From: Prevotella sp. P2-180
GTDB taxonomy: Bacteria; Bacteroidota; Bacteroidia; Bacteroidales; Bacteroidaceae
Assembly (NCBI RefSeq): GCF_002251435.1
Contig: NZ_NPJI01000106.1
Location: 1-54,080 of the forward strand
Direction of reading: 5' to 3'
DNA length: 54,080 bases
Shown in pieces: positions 1 to 11,300 of the stretch. The position numbers and the translations under genes are program-made. A model generated the notes under the pieces. It worked only from the letters and a program-made list of their open reading frames with translations. It did not search any database and was not told the DNA's origin. Position 1 is the stretch's first letter. Every line of letters starts with the position of its first letter.

Positions 1-21
1 GTTTGATATATATTTTGATTT

Positions 22-117
22 GCAACACTAAGATAGGTGAAAAATCTGACATGACAAAATCCTGAGCAACTTTTTGTTGCTCAGGTACTTAAAAAGTTAT
101 ATTTGTAATAGTGTTGC
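22..117. repeat. Nested inverted repeats at left edge
   Basis: A 9-bp perfect inverted repeat (gcaacacta at 22-30, tagtgttgc at 109-117) encloses a second perfect 10-bp hairpin (cctgagcaac 61-70, loop ttttt, gttgctcagg 76-85). The inner hairpin could be the terminator of a gene left of the window, but no clear U-run follows it on either strand. No gene is visible in 1-387. Confidence 0.5.
73..105 (+). promoter_or_regulatory. Possible weak Bacteroidota promoter
   Basis: TTTG at 73-76 and TATATTTG at 98-105 fit the -33/-7 consensus with a 21-bp spacer. The -33 element lies inside the inner hairpin and no gene starts nearby. The next coding start is at 388, which has a better promoter of its own, so this may be coincidence. 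Confidence 0.25.
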
Positions 118-167
118 GGAATTAAGGATAAAGTAAAGACCATACGACGGCGGGCGTTTGCGCAGCC

Positions 168-256
168 CTTTAATTTTTTAATTCTTTAATTTTTTAATTC
201 TCTAATTCTTCCTCGCCTCTTTAATTTTTTAATTCTTTAATTTTTTAATTCTCTAA
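168..256. repeat. Duplicated 38-bp AT-rich intergenic repeat
   Basis: Two identical 38-bp copies (168-205 and 219-256) are separated by 13 bp. Each is built from two smaller units of the type tttaattttttaattc. The same family appears in reverse complement at 53963-53996. I know of no coding role. The short GC-rich stretch just before it (gggc at 152-155, gccc at 165-168) followed by the T-rich repeat could also act as a weak terminator for left-hand transcription. Confidence 0.7.
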
Positions 257-329
257 AGAATCCCAGTGACAAGTTCATTGACCCGAAAGAGTTTAATATT
301 GCTAAAATGATATCAAAAACTTAAAACAA

Positions 330-361
330 TTTGGATGATACAATAAAAAGTTGTAACTTTG
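330..361 (+). promoter_or_regulatory. Promoter of the ABC-F gene
   Basis: TTTG at 330-333 and TAACTTTG at 354-361 with a 20-bp spacer match the Bacteroidota primary sigma consensus. The predicted start of transcription is a few bases downstream, giving a leader of about 20 nt before the ATG at 388. Confidence 0.7.
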
Positions 362-387
362 CGGGCTGAACATAACATGACATATAA

Positions 388-2330
<1,943 letters not shown>

Positions 2331-2334
<4 letters not shown>

Positions 2335-4370
2335 AAATTAAGACTTTTATGACAATCATCGCATTGGCTTCTGCAGCATCAGGAGCCATGGCACAGGAAA
2401 GCCTCTCAACAGGCATTCCTGTAGACAATCTCGACAAGACAGCTCGTCCTGCCGACGACTTCTATCAGTTTGCTTGCGGCGGATGGATGAAAAACAACCC
2501 ACTGCCGGCGGCTTACTCGCGCTACGGCAGTTTCGACCAACTGGCCGAAAACAACAACAAACGTATCAACGCCATTCTCAACGACCTCAAAAACGTGGAC
2601 TATAAAGAGGGAAGCGTGGAACGGAAACTCAGCGACCTCTATAAACTCGCCACCGACTCGGCAAGACGCGACGCCGACGGCATTAAACCTCTCATGCCTT
2701 TTATCAAGCAACTCGAACAGGCAAAGACCAAAGAACAACTGTTTGACGTGCAACTGGAATACGCAAAGTATGGAAACAACGAGTTTATTGGAGCATGGTA
2801 TGGCACCGACAGAAAGAACTCCAAACAAAATATCCTGAACATCTGGCAGGGAGGAATGACACTCGGACAAAAGTCGTACTACCTCGACGAAGACCCAGCG
2901 ACAAAAGCTATACGTGAGGCTTATAAGAAGCACATAGCCAAGATGTTTGCACTCGTTGGCTTTAGTGAAACTGAAGCTGAGAAAAAGATGGTAAACGTGA
3001 TGAAACTCGAGACCGAACTCGCCAAGGCTGCCAAGTCGCCGGCCGAACTGCGCGACCCTGAAGCCAACTACAACAGCATGACACGCCAGGAGTTCAACAA
3101 ACGATATCCGAACATCAAGCTCGACAGACAACTGCAGGCTGCCGGCATCGACCTCAAGTATATCGACAACCTCGTGGTGGGACAACCACAGTTTGTTGAA
3201 GCAGCCGACAAACTCATAGCGTCTATCACTGCCGACGAGTATCGCGACTACATGGAGTGGGGACAGATAATGAGTGCAGTGTCGTATCTCGACGAAAAGA
3301 CCATAGCTGCCAATTTCGACTTCTTCGGAAAGACCATGTCGGGACGAAAAGAAAACTATCCGCTCTGGAAACGTGCCACACAGCAGGTGGAAGGAGTGAT
3401 GGGAGAGGCTCTCGGAAAAATATACGTGGAAAAGTATTTCCCCGCTTCATCAAAAGAAAGAATGGTGACACTCGTGAGAAACCTTCAGACTGCCCTCGGT
3501 GAACGCATCAAGGACCAAGACTGGATGGGCGAGGAAACAAAGAAAAACGCACTCGAAAAACTCAGCACCTTCTACGTGAAGATAGGTTATCCTGACAAGT
3601 GGGAAGACGTAGGAACTCTCATTATAGACCCTACCAAGTCGTACTACGACAACATCCTCGCCTGCCGATTGTTCTGGCATAAGAAAGAACTCGAGCAAAC
3701 ACTCGGCAAGCCGGTTGACAGAGACAAGTGGGGCATGACACCGCAAACCGTTAACGCTTACTACAACCCGACCACCAACGAGATCTGCTTCCCGGCAGGC
3801 ATCCTCCAGCCTCCATTCTTCGACCCCCAGGCCGACGACGCTTTCAACTATGGAGCCATTGGAGTGGTGATAGGACACGAGATGACCCACGGATTCGACG
3901 ACAGTGGACGCAACTACGACAAAGATGGCAATATGAAGGGATGGTGGACTGAAGACGACGCTAAAAAATTTAACGAGAAAGCAGACCTTCTCGACCGCTT
4001 CTTCTCAAACATAAAGGTACTGCCCGACCTGAATGCCAACGGACGATTCACCCTCGGCGAAAACCTTGCCGACCACGGAGGACTGCAAGTGGCATTCACA
4101 GCATTTAAAAATGCAACAAAAGACGCAAAGCCCGATAATAAAGATGGTTACACCCCGGAACAACGATTCTTCATGGCCTATTCAGGAGTGTGGGCAGGCA
4201 ACATCACCGAAGAGGAAATACGCAACCGCACAAAGACAGATCCACACTCGCTGGGACGATGGAGAGTGAACGGAGCACTGCCGCACATCGACGCATGGTA
4301 TGAGGCATTCGATGTGAAAGAAGGTGACAAACTCTTTATCCCGAAAGAAGAAAGACTCGACCTTTGGTAA
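2331..4370 (+). CDS. pepO: M13 family zinc metallopeptidase (PepO/neprilysin-like)
   Basis: 679 residues, the usual size for secreted M13 endopeptidases. An N-terminal signal peptide (MKIKTFMTIIALASAASGAM, cleavage likely after AMA) targets it to the periplasm. The zinc site is HEMTH at 516-520 with the downstream ENLAD motif (E577 third ligand, D581), and GIDLKY/NAYYNP segments are typical of the M13 N-terminal half. It should cleave oligopeptides on the amino side of hydrophobic residues. The start is the ATG of an ATGA overlap with the upstream ABC-F gene, and the pair ends at the terminator at 4395-4435. The substrate is unknown. PepO is used as a family-level symbol only. Confidence 0.93.
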
Positions 4371-4394
4371 TTCACTTTTTTTTAAACTCTATAT

Positions 4395-4435
4395 AAAAAA
4401 ACGTCAGATTGTAAATTTTCTGGCGTTTTTTTTTG
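4395..4435 (+). terminator. Intrinsic terminator after the M13 peptidase
   Basis: acgtcaga (4401-4408) pairs with tctggcgt (4419-4426) with one mismatch, preceded by an A-run and followed by a run of nine T. It separates the ABC-F/M13 pair from the kinase operon. Confidence 0.75.
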
Positions 4436-4462
4436 TATATTTCAGATTATTTCGTATCTTTG
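4432..4462 (+). promoter_or_regulatory. Promoter of the five-gene kinase operon
   Basis: TTTG at 4432-4435 and TATCTTTG at 4455-4462 with a 19-bp spacer. The -33 element lies in the T-tract of the preceding terminator. The leader to the ATG at 4534 is about 65 nt. No other convincing promoter is seen before metA, so 4534-13062 is probably one transcript. Confidence 0.75.
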
Positions 4463-4533
4463 CACACATAAAACAAAAAATACTTCATATAGACAGAAGT
4501 AATCATATTAAGAACTTTTCTAAGAACCTTCTT

Positions 4534-5418
4534 ATGGACTATAAAAATTCATTTAATGAATACACCCATGGCATGGAGGCATCAAAGCAAAAAATCCTCA
4601 ACGATGCTACATACACGTCGGAGACCACCGGGCGTTCGCAACAAAATAATTATCAACAAGCTATGATGGCAAAAAACATAGCCGACTCTTCACTGTGTCC
4701 CAACTGCGGGTCGCCAATGCCAGAAGATGCCGACTACTGTGAGTCGTGCCGAAGATACATCAAATACGACACCTGCTCCTTCTGCGGGGCACACCTTCAG
4801 GGCGAAGAGGCTTACTGCCCGGAGTGTGGAAACCCAAGAGGCGGAATATTGTGCCCAAGGTGTAATACTATGAACGAGTTCGCATTCTGCAAACAATGCG
4901 GCAAACCACTGACAGAGGAAGCGAAAATGCTGCTCGAAAGAGTGAAAATGCTGCCGGAATACCAACAGATGCAAGCAATTGCCGAACAAATCAACAGTCT
5001 CGAGAAAGTGGTTCCGATGAAATCTGAGGCTGAGGTACTGCACGAAGAGGCAAACAAGGCCCTAAGGGAAAGGGTGCTCACACTGCTGGCCAAAGACAGA
5101 GGTGAGAAATCGCCCGAAATACCTGACCTCCAGTCGAAAAGAATAACTGAAGAAGAGTACCAGATAAGAAAAAACAATCTCGCAGAACAACTTATGGATG
5201 CACTTGAGGCCATGCAGACAAGACCCATGGAAAATCCAGTGGAGGCAAGAAACTACACCATGGCCATGAAACCAGCAGGACTAAGGCTCGCCTGGAAGTG
5301 TAACTACAAAAACGCCATACACAGCAGCCCATGCGGATGCGCAAAGCCACATCTTGGAGGAAGATGGATTATACTCGGAAAGAAATCTAACTCAAAATTG
5401 GTTGACGACAATGGATGA
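4534..5418 (+). CDS. Multi-zinc-ribbon protein, first gene of kinase operon
   Basis: 294 residues. The ATG at 4534 is chosen because the promoter lies at 4432-4462, inside the longer open frame that begins at 4324. Six CxxC knuckles (55-58, 69-72, 81-84, 95-98, 107-110, 119-122) form three consecutive zinc ribbons (double-zinc-ribbon type). A charged, helical segment follows (about 130-230). The C-terminus has a pattern W254-x-C256...H263-x-x-P-C-x-C...P-x-x-x-G-G-x-W, which looks like a further Cys/His cluster. No signal peptide, membrane segment or catalytic motif is seen. It overlaps the kinase gene by 8 bp. I infer an adaptor or scaffold role for the kinase/AAA system; the biochemical function is unknown. 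Confidence 0.85.
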   Translation: MDYKNSFNEYTHGMEASKQKILNDATYTSETTGRSQQNNYQQAMMAKNIADSSLCPNCGSPMPEDADYCESCRRYIKYDTCSFCGAHLQGEEAYCPECGNPRGGILCPRCNTMNEFAFCKQCGKPLTEEAKMLLERVKMLPEYQQMQAIAEQINSLEKVVPMKSEAEVLHEEANKALRERVLTLLAKDRGEKSPEIPDLQSKRITEEEYQIRKNNLAEQLMDALEAMQTRPMENPVEARNYTMAMKPAGLRLAWKCNYKNAIHSSPCGCAKPHLGGRWIILGKKSNSKLVDDNG

Positions 5419-8374
5419 AACAATAATAAGACCAGAAGGAAACAACTCCTATGACAATACGCTCGACAACACGCTCGACGCTACGCTCGACTCCACTCTG
5501 AGAGTAGAATCGACAATATCGTTGACAAAGAATGGCAACGACAATCTCGACGTGACGGGAAGAATGGACATTGACGCCAAAACCATCAGGGGAATGGCTG
5601 ACAACATGTCTGACTCTAATACCCCGGCAGATACCGACGTGTTCGAGATAAACGGAAAATTCTATAAAAAACTGAAATGCCTAAGCGACAACTCAGGAGA
5701 GGCACAGGTGTTTCTCGTGGAAAATGACGGGAACAAACTCGTACTGAAAATATACTATCCTAATTTCTCAGTAAAGAAAAAACTTCTCAGAATCATTGCA
5801 GGTATTCAATTCGAAATGATTGTCAACGTGTTTGACTTCGGCAAAATGTATGTCGATGGCGTAAACCGCGACTACGAGATAATGGAATATCTAAAGGGCG
5901 GAACACTAAACGAATACAAACTAAACAATGATTTCGACCAATTCAGGAGAATAGCACTCCAAGCTGCTGCAGCTCTTGAATACTGTCACAACAACAATAT
6001 CATACACAAGGATATAAAACCCGGAAACTTCTTCTTCCGCGACGAAAACCATACACAAATCGTGCTCGGAGACTTCGGTATCTCGTCGGTGATAAGCGAC
6101 AAGAAAGAACTACACAGAACCACACAGGCGAGAACACCCATCTACGCCTCGCCTGAGATGTATAACGACGTGATAGACGGAATAGTGGAACTCACACCGG
6201 CATCAGACTTCTACTCACTCGGCGTCACACTGCTCACCCTTTGGCGGGGAGCAAGCCCATTCAACGTGGGAGAACGAACCATAATGAAGAGGAAAAACGA
6301 AGGACGACTGCCTGGTGTCGACACCCTGCCAGAGAGAGTGAAAATGATAGTAAAGGGACTGACAGCGGTGAACATACAGAAACGATGGACATACAACGAA
6401 GTGGAAAGATGGTTCCTCGGAGAAAGCCCGGAAGTGGACATCACCTCGCCATTCCTCAGATACAAGACTTTCGTGGTAGACCCGGAGAGAAACCTCGTGG
6501 CGGAAAACGTGCGCGAACTAATACCAATGCTGCTCGCAAACGAAAGAATAGCAAAGGGATACCTCTACGGTGGAAGACTCGCCAACTGGTTTGACTCCTG
6601 CGGAAATACCAAGACCGCCATGGTGCTGAAAGACATCGTGACTAACAAATACCCAATAGACCAGCACGCCGGACTTATGGCTGCCGTTTATGCCATGGAC
6701 CCTTCGTGGCCTTATACCGACATCACAGGACAGGAATGTAACGACATGCACAGCGTGGCCATTTCACTCGTGATAAATTCGGCTAACTACCAAGTGCTGC
6801 TGCGCAATCCGAACGACGACCTCTGGGTGTATCTTGAAAGCCACACCGACTGCGACGTGAACCGAATGAGGGGCTACTTCACCGGCAAACAAAACGACAA
6901 CCCGAAAATCTCACTCATGAGAACAGTTTACGAAATGGACAAAGACATGCCCTTCTTCGCAAACTACAAGTCGAGGTCTATACGCGACATCATAAGATGT
7001 TTCGGATATGAGGACATGAATGAAGACAACTGGAGAAGCATAACCGACGGACGACTGCTGGCCTGGATGTACAGCCACGAGGACAAAATGGCATGCGAAG
7101 CCATGAGAATCATGACAGAAGGACAGGCTTACAGCAAGACTCTCGCATACAAGGTGCTGTACAACATTGACCGAACGGCGGCATTCGACCTAAAAGAGGC
7201 AAACACACCGGAAAAAGTGGGAACGGCATTTGCGCAAAAACTCAAGCAATGGCAGTCGCTCGAAGAAAAGGAGTTCCAGAAAAAACTTGAGGAATTATGC
7301 GGAAAGGAAGGCAGATTCCTCTTCTACGCACAACTGCATGGATGGACAAAACAGATACACGACTTCAACAGATGCTTCGACATGCAGAGCGATGAAAACA
7401 AAGAACGCCTCGGCGACTATAACCTCAGGACCGCAGCCTACCGCTTCTGCCGATTGCTTGGCTGCAAGCCTACATACCTCTTGCCTTCGGGAAAGGAACT
7501 CGACAACGGGACAAACATCGACACACAGGACATAGCGGAAATGAAAAACGAAATGAGAAACGCATGTCTCAGCCAGTGGATGTCGGTATATTATCACGAA
7601 AACCCCCACGAAGACTTCTCGCAAGAGTATAGCTACGAGCAAAGCCTCGAAAAATGGCTCATGGCCATAGGAACCATCGACCCGCAACAAAACTATTACA
7701 GGAGATTCATAAAGGCTAAGCAGGAAACTGCAAGAAAATATGAAGAGGTGAGAAACGAGTATGTAAGTGCTTGCAGACAGACAAAATTGCTAAAAATACT
7801 CTTCTACACACTGTCGGCCATACTTGCTGTCACACTCATAGTGGCACAGATAAAAGGCACGAAAGACATTCTCGCCAACGGTTCTGTCAAACTCTTGATA
7901 ACCATTGGAATTCCTACGGCTCTGATAGTGGGAGTGAAGTCTTTCTTCAAAGGATATGGAGCTCTGTTTGCCTTCTTCCTTGCCGTAATAGGATTCTTCT
8001 CAGCAGTCTTGCCACTGTTTGCCATGAGGTTTGTGAATGCCTTAATCCCAAGCTATTTCATCCCTGTCGTACTGCTCATCGAGGGAATATATGTGGCCAT
8101 AGCACACTTCACCGACACCAGCAAGGAAAGCGAGGAAGACAAACAACTGATAACAGAGGTGATGGACGACGACATGAAGTCATCACTGCTCGAACCGCTT
8201 TATTATACGTTCAAGACGAAGTCGATACGTTTCAGAGGATCGAAATTCAACGTGCTAGACGATGTGAAAAACCAATTCAAGTCAGTCAGCAGCGACTCAG
8301 TAATACATTATGCCCTATGGAGCATTTTTGCTCTCGTGGTTCTTGTCGGACTATTTCTAAATAATATTCTATGA
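5411..8374 (+). CDS. Membrane-anchored Hanks-type Ser/Thr protein kinase
   Basis: 987 residues. The ATG at 5411 (MDETII) is chosen over the open frame from 5354 because it gives an 8-bp overlap with the upstream gene. Kinase domain about 80-375: glycine loop NSGEAQV, VAIK-type K113, HKDIKPGN (catalytic D201, N206), DFG 221-223, SPE 247-249. Only about 20 residues separate K113 from strand 4, so helix C looks shortened and its usual Glu is not obvious. The Thr-rich N-terminal tail has a TLD repeat (residues 16-30). After the kinase come at least three similar units of about 80 residues, then four membrane segments (about 792-898), a soluble loop and a last one (967-987). It should phosphorylate Ser/Thr in the cytoplasm; partners are probably the neighbouring FHA, AAA+ and PP2C proteins. 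Confidence 0.92.
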   Translation: MDETIIRPEGNNSYDNTLDNTLDATLDSTLRVESTISLTKNGNDNLDVTGRMDIDAKTIRGMADNMSDSNTPADTDVFEINGKFYKKLKCLSDNSGEAQVFLVENDGNKLVLKIYYPNFSVKKKLLRIIAGIQFEMIVNVFDFGKMYVDGVNRDYEIMEYLKGGTLNEYKLNNDFDQFRRIALQAAAALEYCHNNNIIHKDIKPGNFFFRDENHTQIVLGDFGISSVISDKKELHRTTQARTPIYASPEMYNDVIDGIVELTPASDFYSLGVTLLTLWRGASPFNVGERTIMKRKNEGRLPGVDTLPERVKMIVKGLTAVNIQKRWTYNEVERWFLGESPEVDITSPFLRYKTFVVDPERNLVAENVRELIPMLLANERIAKGYLYGGRLANWFDSCGNTKTAMVLKDIVTNKYPIDQHAGLMAAVYAMDPSWPYTDITGQECNDMHSVAISLVINSANYQVLLRNPNDDLWVYLESHTDCDVNRMRGYFTGKQNDNPKISLMRTVYEMDKDMPFFANYKSRSIRDIIRCFGYEDMNEDNWRSITDGRLLAWMYSHEDKMACEAMRIMTEGQAYSKTLAYKVLYNIDRTAAFDLKEANTPEKVGTAFAQKLKQWQSLEEKEFQKKLEELCGKEGRFLFYAQLHGWTKQIHDFNRCFDMQSDENKERLGDYNLRTAAYRFCRLLGCKPTYLLPSGKELDNGTNIDTQDIAEMKNEMRNACLSQWMSVYYHENPHEDFSQEYSYEQSLEKWLMAIGTIDPQQNYYRRFIKAKQETARKYEEVRNEYVSACRQTKLLKILFYTLSAILAVTLIVAQIKGTKDILANGSVKLLITIGIPTALIVGVKSFFKGYGALFAFFLAVIGFFSAVLPLFAMRFVNALIPSYFIPVVLLIEGIYVAIAHFTDTSKESEEDKQLITEVMDDDMKSSLLEPLYYTFKTKSIRFRGSKFNVLDDVKNQFKSVSSDSVIHYALWSIFALVVLVGLFLNNIL
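5456..5491 (+). repeat. 12-bp tandem repeat encoding [N/A]TLD units
   Basis: Three 12-bp units (5456-5467, 5468-5479, 5480-5491) share the core acgctcgac, with a decayed fourth unit at 5492-5503. They encode NTLD-NTLD-ATLD-STL in the kinase's N-terminal tail, placing a Thr every four residues. Confidence 0.85.
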
Positions 8375-11300
8375 AATGCGAACATTGTCATAAGGAAAAC
8401 AGACAGATTGCAAGGTTTTGCCGATGGTGCGGGAAACCTATGGCCACCAACAACATGCTGGTGAAGCTCGTAGGGCTCGACGACGTGAAACTGCAGCTGC
8501 AGTCGGTGGTCGACACCTATACATTCCTTCATTCAAGAAAGGATGTTGCAAAGGTGAGACTCAGCGTCAATGCAATTATAATAGGTGAAACCGGTACTGG
8601 TAAGACAATGCTCGCTGAAGTCATTAGAGACTATTTCTTCCAGCATAAAATAATTTCAAAGTCGAAACTTACATTGGTAGACGCTGTTGACTATCAACGG
8701 TTTGTCGACTCTTGGGACGACAACGTGAAGAAAGCAAAGGGGGGAATACTCTTCTTCGACAACGTGCAGAAACTATTGCCGGACAGATATTCCAACCAAG
8801 TGAATCCGCTCGACAAGCTTTTCGTGGAAATGGACCACTGGGACGACGACCCTATCGTGGTTATCTCCGGACTTACAAAAGGACTTGAAGACTTCCTTAC
8901 CAACAACCCTTCGGTAAGCAACAGGTTCAAGTACAAGTTCGTCCTGCCTTCTCCTGGATACAAGGAACTCACCACCATCTGCAGAAACGTGCTTAAAGAT
9001 AAGTATGGAATAGACTCTTTCTCCCTGGAGGCGGAACACAAACTCGCCAGATACTTCAAATACAGGGTGAAGAAAAAAGACGAGACGTTCGGATTCGCAC
9101 ATGAGGCTATAAAAGTGGCTGAGGACATCTTCACTTCGTTCATCAGCAGAGGATTAGACGCACACATAGTAGAGCCCGACGACATAAAGGGATATGTGCC
9201 CGAAGAAAGGTCGCTCGACGATATTCTTGCCGAAATGGACAAGTTCATTGGAATGGACGAGGTGAAAAAGGCCGTAAGGGAAATCGCATACTCCGTGAAA
9301 AACGGACTGGAAAGAAAAGAACGTGGACTCGGCGGTAGCGAAAAAATGGCTATGCACGTAGTGCTTACCGGTAATCCCGGTACAGGAAAAACGACAATAG
9401 CCAGAAAACTCGGAGAGATACTCGCAGCCATCGGATATTTAGACAGCGGACATGTGGTGGAGGTAGACAGGGCAAAAATGGTGAGCCCATATCAAGGGGA
9501 GACACCAAAACTCGTAGACAAACTCTGCGACAAGGCCATGGGCGGCATTCTCTTCGTGGATGAGGCCTACACTCTCGCTCCTGTGAGCCAAACAGGGGAA
9601 AGAGACCAGCAAGGGGCTCAGGCATTGGAAAAACTGATGAAGAGAATGGAGGACGACAGAGGAAAATTCGTTTGCATAGTGGCGGGATACAGAATGGAGA
9701 TGGACAACCTCTTCAGAATAAACCCGGGATTCAAAAGCAGATTCAACTATTTCCTCAATATCGACGACTACACGCCCGACGAACTGTTTAAAATCATGCT
9801 TACGTTCGCCGAAGACAAGAAATACCTGTTTGCACCAAAGGCGGAAGACAAAACAGTAATGGTCATAAGGGACTTGTATGAACACAGAGACAAAAACTTC
9901 GCCAACGGAAGGGCAATGAGGCAGCTCTTCGACCAAATATGCAAACAACAGGCGGAAAGACTTGAAAAAAGTGACCTCAACTCGCTCAGCAACGACCAGC
10001 TCATGACCATTGTCGAGGACGACGTGCCATACGACAGACCGCAGGTTGTGGACTATAACGACTGCCTGAAGGAACTGAACGGACTCGTGGGACTGAAAAG
10101 CGTAAAACAAGAAGTGGCTAACCTCGCATCGTTTATCAACCTCCAGATACAACGTGGCGAAAAAGACACTTTCCAAGGAAAGCATTACATATTTACAGGT
10201 AATCCGGGCACAGGAAAAACTACAGTGGCAAGAATAATGGCCAATGTGCTCAAAACTCTCGGAGTGCTGTCGAGAGGACAACTCGTTGAGGCTGACAGAA
10301 GCAGCCTCGTGGCGGGATTCAGCGGACAGACGGCAATAAAGACCAACCAACTCGTTGACTCTGCCATGGGAGGTGTCTTGTTTATCGACGAGGCTTATAC
10401 TCTAAAGTCAAGCGACCAAGACTCTTTCGGCTCGGAGGCCATCGACACTCTGCTGAAACGACTGGAAGACGACAGGGGAAAGTTTGTATGTATCGTGGCT
10501 GGATATACACAACAGATGCACGACTTCATCGACTCCAACCCTGGACTAAAAAGCCGATTTACACAGACCATACACTTCGACGACTATAACGCCGACGAAC
10601 TTACCGACATTTTCCTCAATATGGCAAGCGCACGACAGTTTATTGTGGATGACGACACAAAGGCCACCATACACAGGATGTTTGAACAAGTATGCCTGAG
10701 GAAAGACAATAACTTCGGTAACGCACGTGAGGCAAGAAAACTCTTCGACGAGGCCGTGGAAAGACAAAGCAGAAGACTCGTGGAGGAGATGGGCTCAAAA
10801 CAGCTTGAAAAGGAGGATATGTACAAAATCGTAGCCGAAGACGTCGCTGTGGGACAAAGCACAAAGAAACGACCGCTCGACGAAGTGCTCAACGACCTCG
10901 ATGCTTTCGTGGGAATGAGAACGGTGAAAAACTTGATAAGAAGACTCGCCGTGCAGAGCATGTTCCTGAAACAAAGGTCGGAAAGCGGTATAGGTAAAGT
11001 GCAGCAGATGAACATGAACTTCGTGCTCACAGGAAATCCAGGTACAGGAAAGACTTCACTGGCAAGACTCATGGGTGAACTGCTGCAAAGCATGGACATA
11101 CTGCCTTCAAAAAACATTATTGAGGTGAGCAGGGCACAACTCGTGGGAAAATATATGGGAGAAACACCGAAAATCGTAAACAAATACTGTGACCAGGCCA
11201 TGGGAGGTGTTCTGTTTATCGACGAGGCTTACACCTTGTGCAACGGCGGAGACGACCAGTATGGACACGAGGCGGTGGACACTCTGATGAGAAGAATGGA

